A stretch of 64,000 bases of DNA from Streptococcus moroccensis (GTDB taxonomy: Bacteria > Bacillota > Bacilli > Lactobacillales > Streptococcaceae): contig NZ_JAUSTM010000010.1 of NCBI RefSeq assembly GCF_030812835.1, positions 26,896 to 90,895 of the forward strand, read 5' to 3'. Under the pieces are notes generated by a model, which was given only the letters and a program-made list of their open reading frames with translations, did not search any database and was not told the origin of the DNA. The translations under genes and the position numbers were made by a program. Numbering within the stretch: position 1 is the stretch's first letter; each line of letters opens with the position of its first letter. Below are positions 44,786 through 53,485 of this stretch, one piece after another.

Positions 44786-45730
44786 TTATAATCCTGCAAA
44801 AAACAGGGGATCGGACTGGGCAATTTGCCAGTCAAAAGGTGTTTCTTGGTAGACCGCGTAATTTATCCAATTGCTAAAGAAGAGAGCTGCTGCTAAATTC
44901 CAACGCAACCGAGGATTTTGGTTGGGGTCATTGTTTTCAAAATAATTGACAGGAACCTGTGGGTTGAGGCCAGCCGCTAAATCCCGCTGGTATTCCTTAG
45001 CTAATGTGTCGCGGTCATATTCCAGATGTCCAAAACTGTAGACTTCTCGGAGGTCTTTTGAAGCTAAAATAGAGAGACCAACATCTGATCCTTCTGCCAG
45101 TACTTCAAGATTATCAATGGCTAAGATTGCCTCTGGGTCGACTGTTGTATGACGGGAATGAGGCGCTAAAAAAGCGTCGTCAAACCCTCGCAGAAGAGGA
45201 TTCGTAGGTTGGACGACCTCTTGCCTAAAAATACCGGATAATTTAGAAGACAACCGAGATTTGTCAATCCCATACCGCGCATATAGACCTGCTTGCGCGC
45301 CCCAACAAATATGAAGCGTCGAATGCACATGGCTTTTAGACCACTTGATGACCTCAGCCAGTTCTTCCCAATAATTAACCGCTTCAAATGGCAGATTTTC
45401 CACTGGAGCTCCGGTTATGATTAAGCCATCATAGTAATGGTCTTTCACCTGTTGAAAGGTTTTGTAAAATGTTGTTAAATGATCAACAGCTGTATTTTTT
45501 GACTTATGGCTGACCATCTGGAGAAAATCAACATTGAGTTGTAATGGGGTATTAGCCAAAAGTCTCAGCAGTTGGGTTTCTGTCACAATCTTAGTCGGCA
45601 TCAAGTTGACAATCAAAACATTCAAAGGGCGAATATCCTGATGATTTGCTCTTTGATCATCCATGACAAAAATATTTTCGGACCGAAGCACTTCAACAGC
45701 TGGCAATCCCTGATCAATTTTTATAGGCAT
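44786..45730 (-). CDS. metA: Homoserine O-acyltransferase (MetA family, predicted acetyl-CoA specific)
   Basis: Activates homoserine for methionine synthesis. The ATG at 45730 ([14 protein letters not shown], 314 residues) is chosen over 45748 because of the family start and SD GGGGGAAG. Catalytic Cys142 lies in [11 protein letters not shown], the His in YSFGHLEYD, and the Glu follows. Residue 111 is Glu (TGAPVE), which in this family specifies acetyl-CoA rather than succinyl-CoA (Gly111 in E. coli). Despite the common succinyltransferase name, homoserine O-acetyltransferase is therefore predicted. An MtaR-type box lies upstream. Confidence 0.95.
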   Translation of the reverse strand: MPIKIDQGLPAVEVLRSENIFVMDDQRANHQDIRPLNVLIVNLMPTKIVTETQLLRLLANTPLQLNVDFLQMVSHKSKNTAVDHLTTFYKTFQQVKDHYYDGLIITGAPVENLPFEAVNYWEELAEVIKWSKSHVHSTLHICWGAQAGLYARYGIDKSRLSSKLSGIFRQEVVQPTNPLLRGFDDAFLAPHSRHTTVDPEAILAIDNLEVLAEGSDVGLSILASKDLREVYSFGHLEYDRDTLAKEYQRDLAAGLNPQVPVNYFENNDPNQNPRLRWNLAAALFFSNWINYAVYQETPFDWQIAQSDPLFFAGL

Positions 45731-45768
45731 GGTATTCTTCCCCCTCATTCTATCGAAACATTATCTTT

Positions 45769-45797
45769 ATTATAAGGCAGTTTCCCAGCCATTTCAA
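45769..45797 (-). promoter_or_regulatory. metA promoter
   Basis: On the minus strand there is -35 TTGAAA (45792-45797), a 17-base spacer and -10 TATAAT (45769-45774). Confidence 0.8.
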
Positions 45798-45819
45798 ACA
45801 GGTAATTTTTAGAAGGAGG

Positions 45820-45836
45820 TATAGGTTTAACCTATA
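45820..45836. promoter_or_regulatory. MtaR/MetR-type LysR operator upstream of metA
   Basis: The perfect palindrome TATAGGTTTAACCTATA is 15/17 to the streptococcal MtaR/MetR box TATAGTTTNAAACTATA, with the two changes symmetrical. It ends 22 bases before the metA -35, an activator position. Confidence 0.7.
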
Positions 45837-45862
45837 TTCCCTTATTTGTTTGGCATTCGGTG

Positions 45863-46564
45863 TTAGTCCTGTCGATGGGCTTCATCTTCTTGATGACGGT
45901 ATTTTTCCATCTTGTGTTTGAAAAGTTCACCATTGCTTGGTGGGGTGTAGGTTACTGCATTAGCTCCAGCAGCAATAACAGCTCGGATGGTCTCTTCATT
46001 TGGACCACCTGTCGCCATAATCGGCACGTCAGGAAATTGTTGGCGAATCTTGGCTACCATCTCAATCGTACGCTCGCCACCTGAAATGTTCAAAATATCA
46101 ACACCTGCCTTAAGGCGCGAAGCAATATCAGAGTGTTCTGAGACAACGGTATAGATAATAGGGATATCAATCATCTCATTCATTCGCTCAATGGTTTCAA
46201 CACTGGTCGGACCATTCGTTACTACTGCCATTGCGCCTTCAGATTCTGAAAACAAACTCATATTGGCAGAGCGATAGCCCTTGGTCAACCCACCACCAAC
46301 ACCTGCAAAGACAGGAATATTAGCCACTGACATAATACTTTTAGCAATGGCAGGGCTCGGTGTAAATGGATAGACTGCCAAAACCGCATCCGCGTTTGTA
46401 TTCGCAATAATGGCAACATCAGTCGTGAAGATAACCGCTCGAATCAAACGTCCATAAATCTTTATCCCAGAACAGTCCCAAATCGCCTTAGGCATTTTCA
46501 CGATATCTTGCCGAAGGTCAGACATGACCTTGGGTGCTTTGACGAGTTTTGCTTCTTCAGTCAT
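45863..46564 (-). CDS. TIM-barrel protein of unknown function
   Basis: The 233-residue (beta/alpha)8 protein has successive strands VAIIANTNADAVLAVYPF, NIPVFAGVGGGLTKGY, MAVVTNGPTSVETI and VDILNISGGERTIE, then PIMATGGPNEETIRAVI (a phosphate-binding Gly loop). This resembles conserved streptococcal proteins labelled hydrolase or DUF561-like; no reaction is established. The ATG at 46564 has SD GGTAGGAAG; an upstream start at 46657 would overlap apt. It lies 22 bases after apt. Confidence 0.65.
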   Translation of the reverse strand: MTEEAKLVKAPKVMSDLRQDIVKMPKAIWDCSGIKIYGRLIRAVIFTTDVAIIANTNADAVLAVYPFTPSPAIAKSIMSVANIPVFAGVGGGLTKGYRSANMSLFSESEGAMAVVTNGPTSVETIERMNEMIDIPIIYTVVSEHSDIASRLKAGVDILNISGGERTIEMVAKIRQQFPDVPIMATGGPNEETIRAVIAAGANAVTYTPPSNGELFKHKMEKYRHQEDEAHRQD

Positions 46565-46586
46565 CGGCTTCCTACCTTTATTTTTC

Positions 46587-47099
46587 TTAATAATGCATAA
46601 GTACCTTATAATCATAGTCCCCAATGGCTTCACGGCCATTAAGGTCATCCAATTCAATCAAGAAGGCACAGCCTGCTACGATACCACCCAATTTTTCAAT
46701 CATTTCAATTGTGGCTTTCACCGTACCACCAGTTGCCAGCAAATCATCAACGATTAGGACGCGTTGCCCAGGTTTAATGGCATCAGCATGCATGCATAGA
46801 GTGTCTGTTCCATACTCTTTTTCATAAGTAGCAGAAATTACTTCACGAGGTAATTTCCCAGGCTTACGAACAGGGGCAAACCCAATACCAAGCTCAAAGG
46901 CTACAGGACAACCCACAATAAACCCACGCGCCTCAGGACCGACAATCATATCGATTTCCTTATCAGTCGCATACTGTACAATGTCACGAATCGCATAACT
47001 GTAAGCATTCCCATCAGCCATCAGGGGGCTAATATCTCGAAAAACAATGCCCTCTTCAGGGTAATTATCGATGCGGGCGATATAGTCTTTTAAATTCAT
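46587..47099 (-). CDS. apt: Adenine phosphoribosyltransferase
   Basis: A purine salvage enzyme converting adenine and PRPP to AMP. The 170-residue protein has [29 protein letters not shown], and the PRPP motif [24 protein letters not shown]. Promoter TATAAT about 35 bases upstream. Confidence 0.97.
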   Translation of the reverse strand: MNLKDYIARIDNYPEEGIVFRDISPLMADGNAYSYAIRDIVQYATDKEIDMIVGPEARGFIVGCPVAFELGIGFAPVRKPGKLPREVISATYEKEYGTDTLCMHADAIKPGQRVLIVDDLLATGGTVKATIEMIEKLGGIVAGCAFLIELDDLNGREAIGDYDYKVLMHY

Positions 47100-47133
47100 T
47101 TGTTATCTCTCTTTTAAAAAGTTTTTACAAACC

Positions 47134-47159
47134 ATTATAGCATACTTTTAACCGGTTAG
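47134..47159 (-). promoter_or_regulatory. apt promoter with AdcR-like palindrome
   Basis: On the minus strand -10 TATAAT is at 47134-47139. The palindrome CTAACCGGTTAA (47148-47159) lies in the spacer region and matches 11 of 12 positions of the AdcR consensus. It may be chance; apt is not a known AdcR target. Confidence 0.4.
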
Positions 47160-47197
47160 CTTATTTTTCTCTTTTAAAATGGGCTAAGGTTAGGTTT

Positions 47198-47848
47198 CTA
47201 GCGTTCCGACCGCCATTCGGCGTAGAATTGCTCTAAGTAGGTTTCTAAAAAAGCATGGCGTCCCTCTGCTAACGTTTTGGCCATATCTGTATTCATCAAG
47301 TCTTTAAGCTTCAAAAGCTTTTCATAAAAGTGTAAAATAGCCGTGCCGCCATCAGATCGATACTCTGCTAGCGTCATCTGCGCTCTTGGTTCCAAAGCAG
47401 GATCATGAATGAGGCGCCCCTTGTGTCCAGAGTAAGCCATGGTTCTGGCGATTCCGATAGCCCCGAGCGCATCCAGACGGTCAGCATCCTGAACACACTG
47501 TCCTTCCAAACTCAGCGGTTTCTGAGCTTTTTGGCCACCCCGGTAAGACATGTTGGCAATGATGTCTAATATAGCACTGCGATCTCTTTCAGGAAGACCG
47601 AGCTGCGACAAGAAGTCATCTACTTTTTTAAGACCCACTTCCTCACTGCTATTTAACTTGTCATCCGCCACATCATGAAGAAGGGCTGCCATCTGACAGA
47701 TAAAGCAATCGGCGCCTTCAGCCTGGGCCAGGCGCAAAGCCATATCTCTGACGCGAACGATATGCCACCAATCGTGGCCACTGGCATCATCTTGAAACAG
47801 GCTCTGCACAAACTCTTCTGTCTTGGTGATATATTCTTGAAGGCTCAT
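47198..47848 (-). CDS. HD-domain phosphohydrolase
   Basis: The 216-residue HD superfamily protein has metal ligands in GHDWWHIVRVRDMALR (H) and AALLHDVADDK (HD), plus a later Asp in CVQDADRLDALGAIG. It resembles the YedJ/YpgQ group of nucleotide phosphohydrolases. The substrate is unknown. The ATG at 47848 has SD GGAGG; the longer frame from 47869 overlaps recJ. It lies inside the end of recJ, so it is co-transcribed. Confidence 0.88.
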   Translation of the reverse strand: MSLQEYITKTEEFVQSLFQDDASGHDWWHIVRVRDMALRLAQAEGADCFICQMAALLHDVADDKLNSSEEVGLKKVDDFLSQLGLPERDRSAILDIIANMSYRGGQKAQKPLSLEGQCVQDADRLDALGAIGIARTMAYSGHKGRLIHDPALEPRAQMTLAEYRSDGGTAILHFYEKLLKLKDLMNTDMAKTLAEGRHAFLETYLEQFYAEWRSER

Positions 47849-47861
47849 CGATTCACCTCCT

Positions 47862-50102
47862 CTACGCATCTTCTCCAGAAGCAGGTTCTTCAGGAGCCAC
47901 CTCTTTAGCCCTAATGGCTTGGTAGATTTCCTGAACCGTTCCTAGAGCCATTAATTCTTGGAATTTAACTTCTTGTCGAAGGGCTTGATAGATCGTGCTT
48001 TCTTCGAAATGACGTTTGGCTGCCCCTTTATTGACTGTCATCACACCATCTGAGATGGTCACAAACCCAAGCTCTTCGAAAATCTGGACCATTTTTACCA
48101 GAAGAATCTGAGGAATTTTAAGGTAATTGGCTAACTCGCCAAGTTTATAGCGAACATCAAATTCGGGGTATTGGTAGATGGTCTTGTAAAATTTAGCATA
48201 CTGCTCTCTGGTTCCGTAGCCTGATAAGTAGTATGCTTTCTTGATATCATTTTTAAAATAAATCGCCTGAAATTCACGCCCCTCAAAAAGATCCTGAAGG
48301 ATTTCCAGAGACTCAGGAACGTCAATGACCACTGCTACATCCTCATCAGCCTGATTTGAAATAGCAGGAACACCTGCAGGGATAGGGAGATTTTTAGCCC
48401 TAATATCAAAGAGTTGAACACCCGACACACGCGCATCGACCAGCATCAACTGGACACTCGTATTGCCATTCCATTGGTTCACCGATAAGGTCACAGCCAG
48501 TTCCAAATCTTTCACCTGCAGAAATTCATTGACCTGTGACCCTTGTCCAAAGGCAACCACGTCCAGCTCTGTGCCAGCCTGGTTGACTCTAAACTTGAGA
48601 TGACTATTATCTTGTCCCATAACACGAGCAGAGACCACTTTCAGGTTTTGGAGGTAGAAAACAGGCTGTCTATTGTCCATCCCAAAGGGGACTAGCTTAT
48701 CTAAGCCTTTTATCGTTTCCAAGGTCAACTGTGATAACTCGAGGGCTTCATCAAGGAAAAGTTTAGGCTTTTGCCTCTTATCACCGACAGTTTCTTTGAC
48801 AAAGTTTCCAAGAACTTCCGCCAAGTCTTCCAGTTTATCTATTTCTAGGGTCATCCCTGCCGCTCCCGCATGGCCACCAAAAGCAACAAAAAGTTCTGGG
48901 TGCGGGCTAAGCGCTTCAAACATATTCACGGCTTCGGTTGATCTTGCAGATCCCTTAGCCAGACCATCAGCACTATTGAGAACAATTACTGGCTGATTGA
49001 ACTCTTCGAGAAGACGCCCCGCCACAATCCCTAGAACACCTGGATTCCAGCCCTCTTTGGCCAATACCTGAACGGGGTTATCTGGATTAACCATGGTTCT
49101 TGCTTCCTCATAGATGGCCTGAACCACAGCCTTACGTTCCGTATTTTTATCCTCAATCAGTTGCGCGATGTCTCGTGCCTCTTCGTCATCAAAACCTGTT
49201 AAGAGCTCAATAGCTGGATTGGGATCGTCCAAACGACCTAGAGCATTGAGACGCGGTGCGATTTGAAAGCCTACCGTTTCTTCCGTTAGGTTTGCCAAGT
49301 CAAGGCCTGCTAATTGGGCTAGTTCTTGCAAGCCAAGGCGCTGTGTTCTTTTGAGGACTTCAAGCCCATACTTGACCAGGATCCGATTTTCACCGGTTAG
49401 GCTGACCATATCAGCAATCGTTCCAATAGCAACAAGATCTAGCAGTTCCATATTGACATCGTCTAAAAGGGCACAGGCTAATTTGAATGCAACCCCACAC
49501 CCTGCCAAGTGTTTAAAAGGATAATCTGCATCAGGGTGTTCTGGATGGACCACTGCAAAAGCTTCTGGCAACTCGGCAGGCAAACTGTGGTGGTCCGTCA
49601 CAATCACATCCACACATTGCTCTTGCGCATAGCTAATCGCCTCGTGCCCTGCAACACCATTATCGACTGTAAGGATAAGACTGATACCTTCTTGCTCAAT
49701 GAAATACTTGTAGACACTGAGATTAGGGCCATACCCGTCGGTGAAGCGATTAGGCAGGTAAACGATACTCTCAGCTCCAAGCTCATCCAAGGTTTCTTTT
49801 ACAATGCTGGCACTGGTCATGCCATCAGCATCATAATCCCCATAGATTAAGATCCCCTCCCCATTTTCGATTGCTTGGCGAATCCTAGCAACGCTTTTTT
49901 CCATATCCTGTAAGAGATAGGGGTCATGGAGGTCCTCAATAGACGGGGTTAAGAATGACTGTAACTGCATCTCATCTTTAACACCACGCGCATATAGCAA
50001 CTGTGCTGATAACTCGTCTAGCCCTTTCTTTTTGGCCATTTTCAAAAAGGAAGTATCTACCACCGTTGGTGACAGTTTCCAGTCATATTTTGTCTTTATC
50101 AT
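47862..50102 (-). CDS. recJ: Single-stranded-DNA-specific exonuclease RecJ
   Basis: A 5'-3' ssDNA exonuclease for recombination and mismatch repair. The 746-residue protein has DHH-family motifs YGDYDADGMTSA and VIVTDHHSLPAE. The DHHA1 motif is AFGGHAGAAGMTL. An OB-like domain follows (LKVVSARVMGQDNSHLKFR), with a C-terminal RecJ_C extension (about residues 570-746) typical of Firmicutes. The promoter has TATAAT about 35 bases before the ATG. Confidence 0.95.
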   Translation of the reverse strand: MIKTKYDWKLSPTVVDTSFLKMAKKKGLDELSAQLLYARGVKDEMQLQSFLTPSIEDLHDPYLLQDMEKSVARIRQAIENGEGILIYGDYDADGMTSASIVKETLDELGAESIVYLPNRFTDGYGPNLSVYKYFIEQEGISLILTVDNGVAGHEAISYAQEQCVDVIVTDHHSLPAELPEAFAVVHPEHPDADYPFKHLAGCGVAFKLACALLDDVNMELLDLVAIGTIADMVSLTGENRILVKYGLEVLKRTQRLGLQELAQLAGLDLANLTEETVGFQIAPRLNALGRLDDPNPAIELLTGFDDEEARDIAQLIEDKNTERKAVVQAIYEEARTMVNPDNPVQVLAKEGWNPGVLGIVAGRLLEEFNQPVIVLNSADGLAKGSARSTEAVNMFEALSPHPELFVAFGGHAGAAGMTLEIDKLEDLAEVLGNFVKETVGDKRQKPKLFLDEALELSQLTLETIKGLDKLVPFGMDNRQPVFYLQNLKVVSARVMGQDNSHLKFRVNQAGTELDVVAFGQGSQVNEFLQVKDLELAVTLSVNQWNGNTSVQLMLVDARVSGVQLFDIRAKNLPIPAGVPAISNQADEDVAVVIDVPESLEILQDLFEGREFQAIYFKNDIKKAYYLSGYGTREQYAKFYKTIYQYPEFDVRYKLGELANYLKIPQILLVKMVQIFEELGFVTISDGVMTVNKGAAKRHFEESTIYQALRQEVKFQELMALGTVQEIYQAIRAKEVAPEEPASGEDA

Positions 50103-50246
50103 TCTTGTCCACTTTTCTCATTTCAATCCATTCTATTATAACATGAATCGATCAGACAGGTGAAAAATGGGGAATTCCTTTTTAGTTTCGATTATGATAT
50201 GATAAATAAAGCCTAACAATGATTAGGAAGGAAAGGAAGACTAAAC

Positions 50247-51572
50247 ATGATACAAAAGATTAAACTAGGTTACTTTAACAACAGAAACTTTATCCGTATT
50301 ATTAGTTACAGTTTGTTATCAGTAGTCTTGCTGTTAATCACTTGGTTGTTTGACTATCATCTCCCAGGTTTAAAGACTTATTTGCCTGATTTTTTACTGC
50401 TATCAACCAATGTCTCTACCTCGTTTTTATCCAATCTATCTGGGGTCTTCCTAACAGTTACGACCTTTACCCTAACCACTATTCTAACGATCCTCAATTA
50501 TTATTCCAGTTCCTTTACACCACGAATCGTTCAAGACTTTATCGATAAACCACATGTTTTAAGTCTGTTCGGAGTTCTTATTGGTGGCTTCTTTTACACT
50601 GTTTTAGCCCTTTTCTTCTTGCAAAATCTCTCTGAAGATGTGATGGTTATTTCAGGTACAATCGCTATTTTTTACGCCGTGACATCTATGATTGCGTTTG
50701 TCTTGTTCGTCAGGCGGGTGCTGCGGGACATCAAGTATGACAATGTGATTGATAATGTCTTTGCTCAGGCGGACCGTTTAATCATCACAGAAGCTGAGCA
50801 ACGTAAATCCTCTGAACGATATGATGCTGAAAAATTCCAATCAAAACTTAACATATTTGGCCAATCAACAGGCTATCTCTACCATATCGATCATAAAGCC
50901 CTCCTCACAACCTTAAAGGATATCCCTTGCGAACTGGTCATTACGAAAAAGATCGGTGAATACATTCCAAGGGGTGTTTACATCGCTACCTTAAATTTTC
51001 TCAACCAAAATGAGTTGTCCCATGAAGAAGAAATCGAACTGGCTAAAAAGATTTCAAATGCCCTAGTGTTTAATACCGTAAAAAATGAAAGCCAAGATTA
51101 CCATTTTGAAATTACTAATATCATTGAAATCGCCTTGAAAGCCCTTAGTCCAGGGGTGAATGACCCCAACACTGCCATTATCTGTATCAATAAATTAGCC
51201 CTACTCCTTGGAAAGCTTTTCTCCAGTCAAAATCACTTCATCCTCCTAGCATCTAATGACAATGCCAAAGTCGTGTACCATTCTTATTCTGTGGAAGAAG
51301 AAATGTATCTGACCTTCAACCAAATTTTATTTTATGGAAAATCAGACCCTGCTGTAGCTAGAGCCATCTTAGAAAGCATTTACCTCATCTACATGATTTC
51401 AGACAAGAGTGCTCAGGCGGAAGTGAAGAAATTCTTTCAGTATAGCTATAGCTTATGCTTAGAGGCATTATCCTCTGAATTGGATCAAGACATGCTAAGT
51501 CGGATCAAAGACGATTTCGATCAAAACAAAGATAATGTCTCCGATGAAAAGGCGTTACGAAGCGCCGATTAA
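50247..51572 (+). CDS. DUF2254 family membrane protein
   Basis: The 441-residue protein has four N-terminal transmembrane segments (about residues 12-35, 60-85, 105-130 and 135-155; for example VVLLLITWLFDYH and LTTILTILNYYSSSF). A large soluble C-terminal part follows, with SPGVNDPNTAIICINKLA, the DUF2254 signature. The function is not established. SD GAAAGGAAG. It is divergent from recJ and convergent with the proBAC/HicAB region. Confidence 0.85.
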   Translation: MIQKIKLGYFNNRNFIRIISYSLLSVVLLLITWLFDYHLPGLKTYLPDFLLLSTNVSTSFLSNLSGVFLTVTTFTLTTILTILNYYSSSFTPRIVQDFIDKPHVLSLFGVLIGGFFYTVLALFFLQNLSEDVMVISGTIAIFYAVTSMIAFVLFVRRVLRDIKYDNVIDNVFAQADRLIITEAEQRKSSERYDAEKFQSKLNIFGQSTGYLYHIDHKALLTTLKDIPCELVITKKIGEYIPRGVYIATLNFLNQNELSHEEEIELAKKISNALVFNTVKNESQDYHFEITNIIEIALKALSPGVNDPNTAIICINKLALLLGKLFSSQNHFILLASNDNAKVVYHSYSVEEEMYLTFNQILFYGKSDPAVARAILESIYLIYMISDKSAQAEVKKFFQYSYSLCLEALSSELDQDMLSRIKDDFDQNKDNVSDEKALRSAD

Positions 51573-51587
51573 TGCGAAAAGAAAATC

Positions 51588-51630
51588 AAAAAGACCTCTC
51601 GATGTCCCCTATGGAACGAGAGGCCTTTTA
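51588..51630. terminator. Bidirectional terminator after DUF2254 gene and old proC end
   Basis: The stem CCTCTCG / CGAGAGG is extended by flanking A/T runs, so it works for the DUF2254 gene on the plus strand. It also lies 9 bases past the stop codon of the proC remnant on the minus strand, and was probably the original proBAC terminator. Confidence 0.85.
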
Positions 51631-51638
51631 AGTCAGGT

Positions 51639-51690
51639 TAGTTGCCTAATGCTCTAGTCCGCTCAATGGCAGCATTAACTGCTGAGATAG
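51639..51690 (-). pseudogene. proC 3' fragment (duplicate)
   Basis: The 49 bases at 51640-51688 are identical to the 3' end of proC (52687-52735) and encode the same last residues (SAVNAAIERTRALGN) followed by TAA. Further upstream the similarity decays. With the real proC end it flanks the HicAB cassette as a direct repeat. Confidence 0.88.
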
Positions 51691-51857
51691 TTGGGTATAT
51701 GGAACCATTCGAAACAACACAGCTCTATGAAGTTATAAAGTATTTTCACTTAAGTTTTTTATCACACTGTTTCGAAGAAGACTATTTCCTAATAACAGTA
51801 AATTGAAAATATTGCTTAAAATCAATGTTTTTAAGACATTTCTACTTTATGAATGGT
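51691..51857. other. AT-rich spacer downstream of hicB
   Basis: I see no gene, terminator or known repeat here, only AT-rich sequence between the proC fragment and the hicB stop codon. Confidence 0.4.
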
Positions 51858-52238
51858 TTAAATTTGCAGTCTTTTCTCTAGCGCTTGAGTTAGTATTTCA
51901 GAATAATTAACTTTTTCCTTATCAGCCATTTTGACAAGCCATTCTGGCACTGTTACGTTCTTACGAATGGCCTTATTATTTTTTAAAAAAGGCCTCGGAT
52001 CAGCCTGCACAAGAGTTACAAAACCATCTTTTACTGTTAGACTTCTTATATCAGTTGGTTTCGGTAACGTCAATCCATCATCAAGATAGGATGCTAATAA
52101 TCCCTCCAACATTTCTCTAGCGTTTTTCATTGCCTCTTCAATATCTTGTCCTTGTGTTCCCCCGCCAAATTCAGGAAACTCAACCCAAAACGTTCCGTCG
52201 TTTTCTTGGTGAAAAACAGCTGGATATGATTTTAACAT
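51858..52238 (-). CDS. hicB: HicB antitoxin
   Basis: The 126-residue protein has an N-terminal HicB partial RNase H-like fold (SYPAVFHQENDGTFWVEFPEF, GGTQGQDIEEAMKNARE). The C-terminal ribbon-helix-helix or helical DNA-binding tail reads VPEWLVKMADKEKVNYSEIL. It neutralises HicA and autoregulates. The ATG at 52238 has SD GGGAGG; the frame extends to 52253 and overlaps hicA. Confidence 0.93.
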   Translation of the reverse strand: MLKSYPAVFHQENDGTFWVEFPEFGGGTQGQDIEEAMKNAREMLEGLLASYLDDGLTLPKPTDIRSLTVKDGFVTLVQADPRPFLKNNKAIRKNVTVPEWLVKMADKEKVNYSEILTQALEKRLQI

Positions 52239-52249
52239 AATTACCTCCC

Positions 52250-52438
52250 TCACAGACCAAGGTCTCTTAATATTTTCTTTTCCAACCCTGACTTTATATC
52301 CTTATTACCATGAATGGGAATGGTAATTAGATAAGGAATACCATCCTTCTTAAAATGATGATGACTTCCTTTTACTCGGACTTCTTCCCATCCATTTTCT
52401 ATGGCTATCTTTGCTAATTCTTTACCCGTTAATGGCAT
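52250..52438 (-). CDS. hicA: HicA mRNA interferase toxin
   Basis: The 62-residue dsRBD-like toxin has GWEEVRVKGSHHHFKKDG with catalytic His in SHHHF, and ITIPIHGNKDIKSG. It cleaves mRNA independently of the ribosome. It lies directly before hicB in the typical toxin-first order. SD GGAG. The promoter palindromes immediately upstream suggest HicB control. Confidence 0.94.
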   Translation of the reverse strand: MPLTGKELAKIAIENGWEEVRVKGSHHHFKKDGIPYLITIPIHGNKDIKSGLEKKILRDLGL

Positions 52439-52449
52439 GTTTCTCCTTC

Positions 52450-52478
52450 ATTATATACGTATTATGCGCATAAGTCAA
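52450..52478 (-). promoter_or_regulatory. hicAB promoter and operator
   Basis: On the minus strand there is -35 TTGACT (52473-52478), a 17-base spacer and -10 TATAAT (52450-52455). The spacer holds the perfect palindromes TATGCGCATA and ATACGTAT, likely HicB operators. Confidence 0.75.
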
Positions 52479-52485
52479 CCTATTT

Positions 52486-52514
52486 AAAAAGCATCTACAA
52501 AAATTTGTAGATAC
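52486..52514 (-). terminator. Terminator between proC and hicA
   Basis: The minus strand has ATCTACAAA / TTTGTAGAT followed by GCTTTTT. It separates proBAC from hicAB. The 170 bases between it and proC hold no gene. Confidence 0.75.
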
Positions 52515-52684
52515 TTATTTATTCATATTTTTAACTATAAAAGTATTGTAATCTATGATCTAAATAGTGAAATTTTGCAGAAGGTCGGGAATTAAGAAGC
52601 ATATTTTTTTATTAATACGTTTCAGCATAGTTCAAATACCATAACTTTACCTCATAATGCGAAAAAAATTTTTTACTTTATCTA

Positions 52685-53482
52685 CTAGTTGCCTAATGCT
52701 CTAGTCCGCTCAATGGCAGCATTAACTGCTGAGATGGTAGCGTGACGGAAACCATTTTCTTCTAGAGTAACGACGCCAGCGATAGTTGAACCGCCTGGCG
52801 AGGTTACTTGGTCTCTGAGAACAGCTGGGTGTGTCTCTGTCTCCAACATGAGCTGGGCCGCACCAAGCAAGGTCTGGGCTGAGAGTTCTAAAGCATCTGC
52901 CCGCTGCAAGCCATTTTGCACGCCAGCGTCTGCTAAGGCCTCTATCATTTGAAAGACAAAGGCGGGCCCACAGCCTGCTATACCAGTCGCTGCATCAATA
53001 GAGCTTTCTGGCAGTGCAAGGAGCTTGCCTGAGTTGGCCATGACTTCTGTAAAGAGCTGATTGTCCCGCTCAGCACGCGCACTGTCACTTAGGCAATACG
53101 TCGTCATGCCTTGCCCAACCGCAACAGGCGTGTTGGGCATCATCCGAATTAGTCCCGCTTCACTTGGTAACAGCTCTGCTATTTTGGAAAGGGGCAATCC
53201 TGCAGACATGGAGACCCAGAGAGCCTTTTTGTTTTGAGCAATAGCTGGCGCTAAAGTTCTCAACAACTCTGTGACCTGATAGGGTTTCACCCCAAGAAAA
53301 ATCATGTCACAGGTTTCTGCGATTTCTTCATTTGACGCTAAAACAGCGTTTGGAATATGAGCTTGCAACTCCTCTGCTTTTTGAAGGTTATGATTGGATA
53401 AATAAAGGGTACACTTAGCAGCGTCTATGCTTTTTGCAATGGATGCTCCCATGTTACCAACGCCAATAAAACCGATTTTCAT
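52685..53482 (-). CDS. proC: Pyrroline-5-carboxylate reductase
   Basis: The last step of proline synthesis, NAD(P)H reduction of P5C. The 265-residue protein has the Rossmann start KIGFIGVGNMGASIAKSI, GLIRMMPNTPVAVGQGMT, and C-terminal QVTSPGGSTIAGVVTLE. SD AGGGGG. It is last in proB-proA-proC. Its 3' end is duplicated at 51639 on the far side of HicAB. Confidence 0.97.
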   Translation of the reverse strand: MKIGFIGVGNMGASIAKSIDAAKCTLYLSNHNLQKAEELQAHIPNAVLASNEEIAETCDMIFLGVKPYQVTELLRTLAPAIAQNKKALWVSMSAGLPLSKIAELLPSEAGLIRMMPNTPVAVGQGMTTYCLSDSARAERDNQLFTEVMANSGKLLALPESSIDAATGIAGCGPAFVFQMIEALADAGVQNGLQRADALELSAQTLLGAAQLMLETETHPAVLRDQVTSPGGSTIAGVVTLEENGFRHATISAVNAAIERTRALGN

Positions 53483-53485
53483 GTG

